Positions 8,475-16,480 of a DNA stretch of 64,000 nt are shown here, piece by piece (position 1 is the stretch's first letter; every line of letters starts with the position of its first letter). The DNA is from Blautia parvula (GTDB lineage Bacteria; Bacillota; Clostridia; Lachnospirales; Lachnospiraceae), in contig NZ_CP084061.1 of the NCBI RefSeq assembly GCF_020215665.1, forward strand, positions 2,326,001-2,390,000, written 5' to 3'. Both the position numbers and the translations under genes were made by a program. Under the pieces are notes generated by a model. That model was given only the letters and a program-made list of their open reading frames with translations, searched no databases and was not told where the DNA came from.

Positions 8475-9467
8475 TTATTTCCTGTTTACAGTTTCCTTTG
8501 ATATTGCTTTACTTTTCTGGTTGACAACACAGGTTTCTCCCTGTTCCAGCCGATAGGGCAGTGTGATCTCTATATTTTCTTCCTTTTTCTGATTCTGGAA
8601 CGTATCCAGTGTCTGTTCTATCATTTTTTTAATAGGCTGGCTGATGGTAGTCAGTTTCGGTGTCACCTGTCTGGATAAGCTGATTCCGTCAAATCCCATC
8701 ACAGATACGTCCTCCGGAACTTTCAGTCCCACCTCAGACAGCGCACTGATCACACCCAGGGCTGCTTCATCGCTGAAAGCAAAGGCAGCCGTAAAAGTGA
8801 TCCCTTCTCTGATGGCCTGTGCAGTCATCCGGTAACCGCTGTCATATGTCAGCTCACCATATTTCACCTTATTCTCATCAAACTCCAGACCGAATTCCTC
8901 AAAAGCTCTTTTGCATCCTGTAATACGCTGAAATCCGGAACTGATGCTTTTCGGATAATCGGATAAGATCAAAATCTGTTCGTGCTGCAGGTTAAGCAGA
9001 TATCTGGCTCCCTCATGGGCGGCTGCCAAATCATTGATATGGATCATCTTACATCTCTTGTCAGCACTGATCGCACCGAACATGACTGTCTTGATATTCT
9101 TGGCTGCTATGTAATTCAGCATATCTTGGTCTGCATTTTCCTCCAGATAGATAACTCCCGTAATATCCAGCTCTTTAAAAAATTGTTTGTATGCCTCCCC
9201 CTGTTCCGTAACAGGGATAAATACCATCCTGTATCCGTATCTCGGCACGGCCTCCAGCAGCTCTCTCAGCACCTCGCTGAAATACGCCAGCTTCAGGTTC
9301 GGAATCAGAACAGCTATGACACCGGGGTTTTTCTGCTTATACACAGGTGTATATGCAAGCTCCCGGACAGCCTCCTCAATCCGCTTTGCCGCCTCTGTTG
9401 TCACAATGTTCTTCCCGTGAAAATATCTTGAAACAGTGGCCGGTGATACTCCTGCTCTTTTCGCCAC
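8475..9467 (-). CDS. LacI-family transcriptional regulator; 5' end appears frameshifted
   Basis: LacI-type repressor: helix-turn-helix AKRAGVSPATVSRYFHGKN at the N-terminus, then a periplasmic-binding-protein-like effector domain ending in LEQGETCVVNQKS. The open frame has only a GTG start (9465-9467), which would cut into DNA-binding helix 1. A strong AGAGGTGA site followed five bases later by an ATG (9485-9487) lies upstream in the wrong frame; one extra G in the four-G run after that ATG would give MGATIRDVAKRAGVS, a perfect LacI start. So either a real frameshift, a sequencing error, or a shortened protein. First gene of the operon and its likely local regulator. Confidence 0.88.
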   Translation of the reverse strand: MAKRAGVSPATVSRYFHGKNIVTTEAAKRIEEAVRELAYTPVYKQKNPGVIAVLIPNLKLAYFSEVLRELLEAVPRYGYRMVFIPVTEQGEAYKQFFKELDITGVIYLEENADQDMLNYIAAKNIKTVMFGAISADKRCKMIHINDLAAAHEGARYLLNLQHEQILILSDYPKSISSGFQRITGCKRAFEEFGLEFDENKVKYGELTYDSGYRMTAQAIREGITFTAAFAFSDEAALGVISALSEVGLKVPEDVSVMGFDGISLSRQVTPKLTTISQPIKKMIEQTLDTFQNQKKEENIEITLPYRLEQGETCVVNQKSKAISKETVNRK

Positions 9468-9575
9468 ATCTCTTATGGTTGCCCCATTTACATCACCTCT
9501 CTTTTGTGCACTTTACAATGTTTTCCAGTATTTTCTACCCTTCCCTTGTGCTTTTCAACCAACTTTATGAGACTT

Positions 9576-9604
9576 ATTATAGAAACAGCCATGTAAAATG
9601 TCAA
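9576..9604 (-). promoter_or_regulatory. Sigma-A promoter of the LacI/ABC/GH4 operon
   Basis: On the minus strand, TTGACA (9599-9604) is separated by 17 bases from TATAAT (9576-9581), a full consensus. Directly upstream (9605 to about 9642) are four copies of TGAAAC on the same strand, at steps of 9, 11 and 9 bases, a likely binding site for a regulator. Confidence 0.85.
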
Positions 9605-9712
9605 TATTGTTTCATTTGTTTCACTTTTGTTTCATGAGTTTCATATGATTTCTTTCAATTTACTGATAAAATCCCTCTTTTTTCTGTCCCGCCTCCCTGA
9701 TCTCCCGGCACA

Positions 9713-9749
9713 GAAAAAGCCTCACCGGCATTTCGCTGCCAGTGAGGCT
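9713..9749 (-). terminator. Rho-independent terminator of the dehydrogenase gene
   Basis: Minus-strand stem AGCCTCACTGGCA / TGCCGGTGAGGCT with one mismatch, then TTTTT. It lies about 20 bases after the stop of the dehydrogenase and separates it from the LacI operon. Confidence 0.85.
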
Positions 9750-9769
9750 CTCCTCTTCTATCTAATTAA

Positions 9770-10819
9770 TTATTCATGAATCTTAATAACTGCTTTCACA
9801 ATATCCGCCTTGTTGTTCATAGAGAACTCCATAGCCTTGTCCGCTTCATCCAGCGGGAATTCATCTGTCACAATACCTTTCAGATTGATCTTGCCGTCCG
9901 CAACTGCCTGGATCGCCATAGGATAGATATGACGATAGCGGAATACGGTCTTAAAGGTCAGCTCCTTATCAAGGGCAATGCTCATAGGCAGGGTCACTTC
10001 CCCTGTCCTGCTGTATCCCACGAACACAATGGTAGAGCCTTTTCTTGCCATAAGGATCGCCTGTCTGGAGGTCACTTCCGCGCCTGCAGTCTCGATCACC
10101 ACATCGGTTCCTCTGCCGCCGGTCAGCTCTTTGACCTTAGCCACAACATCCTCTTTTGCACCGTTGATGACGCCTGTGGCACCCAGCTCCATGGCTTTTT
10201 CCAGACGTTTATCCATCACGTCCACAACATAAACTTCGCTGACACCTCTGGCCTTTAAAGCCATCATGGAGACCAGACCGATACAGCCTGCGCCCATGAC
10301 AACAGCCTTCTGTCCCAGATGGGCATCTCCCTGGATCGCAGCATGGAATCCGACTGCCAGAGGCTCGATCAGAGCGCCCTCCAGAGTGCTGACATTGTCC
10401 GGCAGCTTGAAGCAGAGATTTGCCTCATGGGCAACGTATTCCTGGAACACACCGTCAACCGGCGGAGTTGCAAAGAATACCACGTCCGGGCAGAGATTAT
10501 ACTTGCCTTCCTTGCAGAATTCACACTGTCCGCAGGTTTTTCCCGGCTCCAGTGCCACACGGTCACCAACCTGCAGATGCTTAACATCCTTACCGACTTC
10601 CACTACAACTCCGCCCGGCTCATGGCCCAGTACGAAAGGCGGTTTTACCACGTAATCCCCGATTGCCCCTGTCTCATAATAGTGCAGGTCAGAACCGCAG
10701 ATTCCCACATAATCCAGCTTTACCAAAACCTCGTCGTCCTTTGGCTGGGGGATGGGTCTTTCTTCAAAATCCATCTTCTGGATATCCGTCATTATTGCTA
10801 CTTTCATCATGCCTTCCAT
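9770..10819 (-). CDS. Zinc-dependent polyol dehydrogenase (sorbitol/xylitol dehydrogenase-like)
   Basis: About 349 residues; ATGs at 10819, 10810 and 10807 are all possible starts after AGGAGG. Medium-chain dehydrogenase fold: GICGSDLHYYETG with catalytic-zinc cysteine, LGHEPGG, GDRVALEPG, a structural-zinc cluster CGQCEFCKEGKYNLC, and the NAD-binding loop GAGCIGLVSMMALK. The FFATPPVDGVFQEY segment is typical of sorbitol/L-iditol dehydrogenases, which convert polyols to ketoses. Single-gene unit with its own terminator; it could serve a polyol released by neighbouring pathways, but no link is visible. Confidence 0.88.
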   Translation of the reverse strand: MEGMMKVAIMTDIQKMDFEERPIPQPKDDEVLVKLDYVGICGSDLHYYETGAIGDYVVKPPFVLGHEPGGVVVEVGKDVKHLQVGDRVALEPGKTCGQCEFCKEGKYNLCPDVVFFATPPVDGVFQEYVAHEANLCFKLPDNVSTLEGALIEPLAVGFHAAIQGDAHLGQKAVVMGAGCIGLVSMMALKARGVSEVYVVDVMDKRLEKAMELGATGVINGAKEDVVAKVKELTGGRGTDVVIETAGAEVTSRQAILMARKGSTIVFVGYSRTGEVTLPMSIALDKELTFKTVFRYRHIYPMAIQAVADGKINLKGIVTDEFPLDEADKAMEFSMNNKADIVKAVIKIHE

Positions 10820-10953
10820 CTCTTGTTTTCCTCCTCTTATGAATGTACATTATGTGACTTCATTATAAGTCAGAAACGTATATATCACAAGTGAAATTCA
10901 TGTCTTTTTCCTTCAAATTTCTTTGAATTTTTTTATTCCGATTTCTTCCATAA

Positions 10954-11003
10954 TAAAAAAAAGAGGCAGGGATAAAACCGGAAATTCCGGTCTTATCTCT
11001 GCC
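10954..11003 (-). terminator. Terminator of the purH/purO operon
   Basis: Minus-strand stem of about 19 bp (GGCAGAGATAAGACCGGAA against TTCCGGTTTTATCCCTGCC, few mismatches) followed by a run of T residues, about 25 bases after the stop of the formyltransferase gene. Confidence 0.9.
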
Positions 11004-11024
11004 CCAAAGCGGAGGCGAAATCAA

Positions 11025-12203
11025 TTAGTGATGGAACAGACGAATGCCTGTAAATGCCATCGCCATATTGTACTTATTGCAGCACTCAATGACTGCGTCA
11101 TCGCGTACGGAGCCGCCCGGCTCTGCGATGTATTTTACGCCGCTCTTGTAAGCGCGCTCGATATTGTCTGAGAACGGGAAGAAGGCATCAGAACCTAATG
11201 TAACATCTGTCAGCTTGTCCAGCCATGCGCGTTTTTCCTCACGTGTGAACACTTCCGGTTTCTCTTTGAAGATCTTTTCCCATGCTCCGTCAGCCAGAAC
11301 ATCCATATATTCCTCACCGATGTAAACATCAATGGCATTGTCTCTGTCAGCACGGCGGATACCGTCGATAAACGGCAGATCCAGTACCTTCGGGCACTGT
11401 CTCAGCCACCAGTTATCAGCCTTCTGGCCTGCCAGACGGGTACAGTGTACACGTGACTGCTGGCCTGCGCCGATACCGATCGCCTGTCCGTCTTTTACGA
11501 AACAGACGGAATTTGACTGTGTATATTTCAGTGTGATCAGAGAAATCTTCAGGTCCATCAGCGCATTTGCAGGAATCTCTTTATTCTCTGTCACAACATT
11601 GGAAAGCAGCTCATCATCAATGGAAAGCTCCTGTCTTCCCTGTTCAAATGTGATGCCGAATACCTCTTTATGCTCCAGCGGAGCCGGCTGGTAATCCGGG
11701 TCGATCTTGATCACATTGTAGTTGCCGTTCTTTTTCTGTTTCAGGATTTCCAGTGCCTCATCGGTATATCCGGGAGCGATAACACCGTCGGAAACCTCTC
11801 TCTTGATCAGCATTGCTGTGTCTTTATCACACACATCAGACAGGGAGATAAAATCTCCGAAGGAGGACATTCTGTCAGCGCCCCTTGCTCTCGCATAGGC
11901 ACATGCCAGCGGTGATAACTCGCCCATATCGTCTACCCAGTAGATTTTTTTCAGCACATCTGTCATAGGAAGTCCCACTGCCGCGCCTGCCGGAGACACA
12001 TGTTTAAAGGAAGTCGCTGCCGGAAGCCCTGTGGCTTTTTTCAGCTCTTTCACCAACTGCCAGCCATTAAAAGCATCCAGGAAATTAATATATCCCGGCT
12101 TGCCGCTTAAAACTTCGATAGGAAGTTCGCTGCCGTCAGCCACATAGATTCTGGAAGGTTTCTGGTTCGGATTACATCCGTACTTTAACGCTAATTCTTT
12201 CAT
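11025..12203 (-). CDS. purH: AICAR transformylase (stand-alone PurH formyltransferase domain)
   Basis: 392 residues, beginning MKELALKYGCNPNQKPSRIY. SFKHVSPAGAAVGLP, YARARGADRMSSFGDFISL, GIGAGQQSRVHCTRLA and AFFPFSDNIERA are the active-site blocks of the AICARFT domain, which formylates AICAR with 10-formyl-THF in purine synthesis. The N-terminal MGS-type IMP-cyclohydrolase domain of the usual 510-residue bacterial PurH is absent; that activity is supplied by the PurO-type gene just upstream. Together they finish IMP synthesis under ZTP riboswitch control. Confidence 0.95.
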   Translation of the reverse strand: MKELALKYGCNPNQKPSRIYVADGSELPIEVLSGKPGYINFLDAFNGWQLVKELKKATGLPAATSFKHVSPAGAAVGLPMTDVLKKIYWVDDMGELSPLACAYARARGADRMSSFGDFISLSDVCDKDTAMLIKREVSDGVIAPGYTDEALEILKQKKNGNYNVIKIDPDYQPAPLEHKEVFGITFEQGRQELSIDDELLSNVVTENKEIPANALMDLKISLITLKYTQSNSVCFVKDGQAIGIGAGQQSRVHCTRLAGQKADNWWLRQCPKVLDLPFIDGIRRADRDNAIDVYIGEEYMDVLADGAWEKIFKEKPEVFTREEKRAWLDKLTDVTLGSDAFFPFSDNIERAYKSGVKYIAEPGGSVRDDAVIECCNKYNMAMAFTGIRLFHH

Positions 12204-12230
12204 ATTCCGATTCTCCTTTATGCTTTTCTA

Positions 12231-12944
12231 TTATTTATTTTTATTCACGATCCTGGTTTCATACTCACCGGTTGCGATATCTATATAACGTACAAACAGA
12301 GATACCTTATTGTCCTCATTCAGACTCTCCCACACATCTTTTGTGAATGCATCGATATCATTGGGAACTCCCACCAGCTTCGGTTCTCCCTCAAAACTCG
12401 GCAGCGGATTGCCGTCATGCATATAAGTATGAATGAAATGTCCCTCTCCGTTAACCGGGTTTTCATAGGTAAATGTATAACGGCAGCAGCTCTCAGGATT
12501 GCCGTTATTGCTCTTTAAAATAGACATGGCATAGTGGTATGTGCCGTTCTCCACCTGCATGATACCGGAGATTCTCGGTGTATAATTAGGGCCGTCCGGC
12601 TCAAATTCACGAGTTCTCAGGGACTGCTCAAAGGAGATTCCCTTTTCCATACCTTCATAGACAGTGTCTGTCTGGTCACCGTTGGTGACGATCGTCTTAT
12701 TTCCGATCACACGTACCGGTGCATATATAATCAGGCTGGGATCAGTCAGCTTAGACGGGTCAAATGCCTGGGTGCGGATACCCTCTCCCTCTTCAACGAA
12801 CACACGGTTTCTGCTGTTCTCACTTCTGCCCATGATAAAATATGCAGTAACTGCCTTTGTTCCATCCTCAGACTTACCAATAACAATTCCCCTGCCCGGG
12901 TACGCATTTTCTCTCAATTCATTTTCAAGTGATAACATTTTCAT
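12231..12944 (-). CDS. purO: IMP cyclohydrolase, PurO type
   Basis: 237 residues with NAYPGRGIVIG near the N-terminus, YFIMGRSENSRNRVF, and NYTPRISG, matching the PurO/IMP_cyclohyd family first described in archaea, which closes FAICAR to IMP. It lies 27 bases upstream of the stand-alone AICAR transformylase and directly downstream of a ZTP riboswitch, which fixes its role. SD AAGGAG precedes the ATG. Confidence 0.92.
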   Translation of the reverse strand: MKMLSLENELRENAYPGRGIVIGKSEDGTKAVTAYFIMGRSENSRNRVFVEEGEGIRTQAFDPSKLTDPSLIIYAPVRVIGNKTIVTNGDQTDTVYEGMEKGISFEQSLRTREFEPDGPNYTPRISGIMQVENGTYHYAMSILKSNNGNPESCCRYTFTYENPVNGEGHFIHTYMHDGNPLPSFEGEPKLVGVPNDIDAFTKDVWESLNEDNKVSLFVRYIDIATGEYETRIVNKNK

Positions 12945-13013
12945 GAATTCCTTCTCCTTCTCATTTTGACCATAATAAACTGCTGCCGACCAACCGACAA
13001 CTTTTCATAACAA

Positions 13014-13112
13014 CAAAAAAAGCCCACACTCTGAACATACTTGCCCAGACGGTCGGCTTCCAACACTTATACTCCCTGTGGTTCATTCCACTTCCGTCAG
13101 TCATATAAGCAA
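13014..13112 (-). ncRNA. ZTP (pfl) riboswitch with terminator
   Basis: On the minus strand the aptamer runs from about 13106 (TGACTGACGGAAGTGG) through ACCACAGGGAG to the signature CCGACCGTCTGGGCAA (13041-13056), the conserved pseudoknot half of ZTP/pfl riboswitches. The 3' part can re-fold into a 13-position imperfect hairpin (AGCCGACCGTCTG against CAGAGTGTGGGCT) ending in seven or eight T residues at 13014-13021. ZTP builds up when 10-formyl-THF is short. Binding should prevent this terminator and allow expression of purO and purH, exactly the step that consumes 10-formyl-THF. Confidence 0.93.
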
Positions 13113-13117
13113 TTTAA

Positions 13118-13146
13118 ACATTATCACGGAATTCTCCCCTTGTCAA
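13118..13146 (-). promoter_or_regulatory. Promoter of the ZTP-controlled purO-purH operon
   Basis: Minus-strand TTGACA (13141-13146) with a GATAAT/TAATGT -10 region 15-17 bases downstream, immediately before the riboswitch. Confidence 0.65.
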
Positions 13147-13147
13147 C

Positions 13148-13466
13148 GCTTTTTGACAATTTTTATCAAAAACCTTTCACTCCCATGTTATCCGTATCCT
13201 GCAGCCGCTCCTTCCCATGATCAGCCCGGGGAATAAACTCTCCCCGGACAGAATGATTTATAGGACTATAATTTTATTGCGGCAGGACAGATAGTGTGTT
13301 AAAATAGAAAAAAGCATATTTTCTAAAAATATATCTAATTTTGGATCCATCCCAGGATTCAGAATATCTTAGAACATTTCATAACAGCAGGCCACTGCCA
13401 TCCGGCCTGTCCCTTCGGAAAATTCGTGCTTTTATCACCTTTATCAGCAGGGGTTTTCGGAAGAGT
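13148..13466. other. Intergenic stretch without a clear feature
   Basis: AT-rich 319 bases between the purO promoter and the hairpin of the Rpn remnant. It holds scattered -10-like TTAAAAT and TATAAT elements on the plus strand, which may promote the downstream remnant, but no open frame or RNA gene that I can support. Confidence 0.4.
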
Positions 13467-13511
13467 GTAAAACCTCCTGCAAGTGACAATTAAATAAAAA
13501 GGAGGTTTTAC
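13467..13511 (+). promoter_or_regulatory. Hairpin burying the ribosome site of the Rpn-family remnant
   Basis: Perfect 11-bp inverted repeat GTAAAACCTCC (13467-13477) and GGAGGTTTTAC (13501-13511), 23-nt loop. The right arm is the Shine-Dalgarno sequence, directly followed by the ATG at 13512. Paired, it would block translation of read-through transcripts, a device known from transposase genes. Confidence 0.7.
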
Positions 13512-14142
13512 ATGGAAGAACAGAGACCACATGTACTGCAGTGGCATCCGGCCTTTTATGCCGGGATACAAATTGAACTGGAGACTGAAGCGAATACTCT
13601 GCTTTTTGAGAATGAACATCAGCTTGGAACCAAGCCAAAGGAAATTGATGTATTGATCATCAAAAAGGAAAAGGGGCGATAAAATACCCATGCAGCTCAT
13701 CTTGACAAAAGAACTGTCAGAAACCCAGAACCTGTGGCTGAAAAGCCTGACTGATGAACTGGAAGAAATCGAAACCGTAAAGCATTTACTTGAGCAATAC
13801 GGAAAGCATAAAGGAAATATCCTGTATAAATCGGTAATGAATTTAATTGTCCGTGCCAATCAGGAAAAATTCAAGGAGGTGAAAACAATGTGTGAAGCAC
13901 TGGAAGAATTGATGAAAGACGAGATGGAGGCAAAAAGGACAGAAGGAAAGGCTGATGCCGTTTTGGAACTGCTGCTTTCCCTGGGCAGCGTATCTGAACA
14001 ATTACGAAAAGTAATTATGGAACAGAAAAATACAGCCATTTTAAATACCTGGCTTATATATGCAGCCAGAGCAGAATCCATAGCGGATTTTGAGCAAAAG
14101 ATCAAAAATGACAGCTTTACCGCAAAAGCAAATCCCCACTAA
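13512..14142 (+). pseudogene. Rpn-family (PD-(D/E)XK nuclease/putative transposase) gene with internal deletion
   Basis: The first frame (13512-13682) encodes MEEQRPHVLQWHPAFYAGIQ and onward to IDVLIIKKEKGR, the conserved N-terminus of a large Lachnospiraceae Rpn/YhgA-like nuclease family. A stop follows, and the sequence resumes in another frame at about 13681-14142 with KIPMQLILTKELSETQNLWLK region, then VMNLIVRANQEKFKEVKTMC and the charged coiled tail. The middle, roughly 100 residues expected from family members I remember, is missing. The family is linked to recombination and occurs in many copies per genome. Confidence 0.75.
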
Positions 14143-14225
14143 TACACGCTGCGCCCCTCCGCGCCGGTACCAACAGGCCAGCCATATCTGACTGGCCCTC
14201 TGCATAGTCTGCTGTCCGTTTCTTT

Positions 14226-15425
14226 TTATCCCTCACACACCTGAAAAATATAGAATTTCAAATAATAAGACTCCTCCGCGGCCCAAAGAATCGGATGATC
14301 TGCTGCCTGTGTCCGGTACTCCACCTGCCGCAGTCTTTTGTGCACATTTCTTGCCGCCTGCCCGATGGTCTGTGTAAACATCTCATAGGACATAAAATGC
14401 GAACAGGAACAGGTAGCCAAAAATCCCCCGTCCTTCACAAGCTTCATAGCCCGCAGATTGATTTCCCGATACCCCTTCACAGCGTTCTTTACAGAATTCC
14501 GCGATTTGGTAAACGCCGGCGGGTCCAGTATTACCACATCGAACTTCTTCCCCTGCTCCTCCAGCCTGGGAAGCAGCTCAAACACATCCTCACACACAAA
14601 TTTTACAGTCTCTGACAACCCGTTCAGCGCAGCATTTTCCCTTGCCTGCTCAACAGCCAGTTCTGAGGCATCCACGCCCAGCACGCTCTTTGCCCCTGCA
14701 ATCCCTGCATTCAGTGCAAATGACCCTGTATGCGTGAAACAATCCAGCACCTCTGCATCCCTGCATAATCTCTGGATCGCCAGTCTGTTGTACTTCTGGT
14801 CCAGGAAAAATCCGGTCTTCTGTCCGTCTTCCACATCCACCAGATACTTCACGCCGTTCTCGCAGATCTCCACCTTTGTATCAAAGGGTTCCCCGATAAA
14901 TCCTTTTACCAGTTCCATCCCTTCCTGTCTTCGCACCTTGGCGTCACTCCGCTCGTAAACACCGCGGATCACCACACCGTCCCGGGCCATCTCCTCCTTC
15001 AGAAGTTCCAGTATCTTCCCCTTCAGCCTGTCAATCCCAAGTGCCAGTGACTGTACCACCAGCACATCAGAGAATTTATCCACAACAAGTCCCGGCAGAA
15101 AATCCGCCTCACCGAAGATCACACGGCAGCTACTTGTATCCACTGTTTTTTTCCTATATTCCCAGGCATCCCTCACCCGTTTCCTCAGAAATTCCTCATC
15201 TATTTCCTGCTCTGACTTCCTTGTCATCATACGGATTCTGATTTTGGAGTTGGTATTGATAAATCCTCTGCCCAGGGGATAGCCGTCAAAATCGTGAACG
15301 ATCACCATATCCCCATTCTCAAAACTTCCCAGGATACTGGCGATCTCATTGTCATATACCCACGGACCTCCCGCTTTCAGGGAACGTCCCTCCCCCTTCT
15401 TCAGTGTCGCAATTGCAAGACTCAT
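14226..15425 (-). CDS. rlmI: Class I SAM-dependent 23S rRNA cytosine-5 methyltransferase (RlmI type)
   Basis: 399 residues. An N-terminal PUA domain (KKGEGRSLKAGGPWVYDNEI), a middle EEHEE-type domain (DFLPGLVVDKF, GVYERSD), and a C-terminal Rossmann methyltransferase with LDCFTHTGSFALNA and catalytic ILDPPAFTKSR and CSCSHF. RlmI methylates C1962 of 23S rRNA in E. coli; Firmicute homologues have the same architecture. Transcribed after the XRE gene, 21 bases apart. Confidence 0.88.
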   Translation of the reverse strand: MSLAIATLKKGEGRSLKAGGPWVYDNEIASILGSFENGDMVIVHDFDGYPLGRGFINTNSKIRIRMMTRKSEQEIDEEFLRKRVRDAWEYRKKTVDTSSCRVIFGEADFLPGLVVDKFSDVLVVQSLALGIDRLKGKILELLKEEMARDGVVIRGVYERSDAKVRRQEGMELVKGFIGEPFDTKVEICENGVKYLVDVEDGQKTGFFLDQKYNRLAIQRLCRDAEVLDCFTHTGSFALNAGIAGAKSVLGVDASELAVEQARENAALNGLSETVKFVCEDVFELLPRLEEQGKKFDVVILDPPAFTKSRNSVKNAVKGYREINLRAMKLVKDGGFLATCSCSHFMSYEMFTQTIGQAARNVHKRLRQVEYRTQAADHPILWAAEESYYLKFYIFQVCEG

Positions 15426-15446
15426 GTGTGTCTTCCTCCATTTTCT

Positions 15447-16376
15447 CTATTTTTTCTGTCCCAGCACAATATAAGCGATTCCGCAGAACAGGCCGCCTAC
15501 CGGGAATAGGACCCAGCTCACCTGCCAGGCATTCTGTAAAAAACTCCAGAGCAGGAAAACTGCCGTTGTCACGATCATGATGCAGGCTGACCATTTGGCA
15601 GCCAGCGGCATATGGCTTTCCTCATCCAGCATACGCAGCTGCTCCGGTGTCAGACGCTCACGGTACAGCGGATCATGCTCTTTATTGTACTCCTCTATAT
15701 TATATTTGCTTTTTGCAAGGCCTGTATGGACCAGAAGCATAACACCCACACTGACCATGAGAAGCATCACAAAGCTGTAAAATGCGGATGCCTCCACCCC
15801 AAAAGGCGCAGGCAGAAACTTCTGCAGTTCATCTGCCACAATACTCATCAGAATGATCCCGATACCTGCTGCGATCCTCACTGAAAAGACGCGGTTAAAC
15901 CGGTCTGTCTCCTCCTCCGTGTAGAAGGGCTGGATGTAAGGATGCTTTTTTGTAAAATCGCTGTGCCGGATTCCTGCAACCACCACCGTCAGTACAGCTA
16001 CGATCACAAAGGGCAGCATCACAATATCCTGCAGATTTTTCATAAAACCTTCCATCCCCTCAAAAAGAGTGGTGAAGGCACCTCCTATTATCAGTAATCC
16101 CACACATAAAGTAACTGCTTTTCCAAAGCTGTTCATGTGCTCTTCATATTTTGAGGAATCTTCTACACGCTCCGCCTGTGCGTCTCCCCGCATAAGGGTA
16201 TCCATACTGCAGGAAAACAGATCACAGAGCTGCAGGATTTTTTCCATCTCAGGATAAGAAGTGCCTGCTTCCCATTTGGAAATTGTCTGTCTGGACACCT
16301 CCATCTTCTCTGCAAGCTGTTCCTGCGTGATCTCCTCCCTCTTCCTGTAATACTGCAGATTCTCTCCAAAACTCAT
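15447..16376 (-). CDS. XRE-type helix-turn-helix protein with membrane segments
   Basis: 309 residues from ATG 16376, chosen because GGAGG lies eight bases upstream; an in-frame ATG at 16391 has no such site. Residues 1-60 are a Cro/CI-type HTH (LQYYRKREEITQEQLAEKMEVSRQTISKWE region). The rest has about five hydrophobic segments, including pairs near 90-150, 165-215 and the C-terminal pair. Membrane-tethered HTH proteins of this type are common and mostly uncharacterised; a response to membrane state is a guess. Confidence 0.8.
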   Translation of the reverse strand: MSFGENLQYYRKREEITQEQLAEKMEVSRQTISKWEAGTSYPEMEKILQLCDLFSCSMDTLMRGDAQAERVEDSSKYEEHMNSFGKAVTLCVGLLIIGGAFTTLFEGMEGFMKNLQDIVMLPFVIVAVLTVVVAGIRHSDFTKKHPYIQPFYTEEETDRFNRVFSVRIAAGIGIILMSIVADELQKFLPAPFGVEASAFYSFVMLLMVSVGVMLLVHTGLAKSKYNIEEYNKEHDPLYRERLTPEQLRMLDEESHMPLAAKWSACIMIVTTAVFLLWSFLQNAWQVSWVLFPVGGLFCGIAYIVLGQKK

Positions 16377-16480
16377 AATGATTTCCTCCATTTCTTAATC
16401 TTGATTTTGGAATCATTATAGAATTGCGTTCATGTAAACACTACCAATTTCCTGTTGCTTTTGAGGAAATCCATGTAAAC

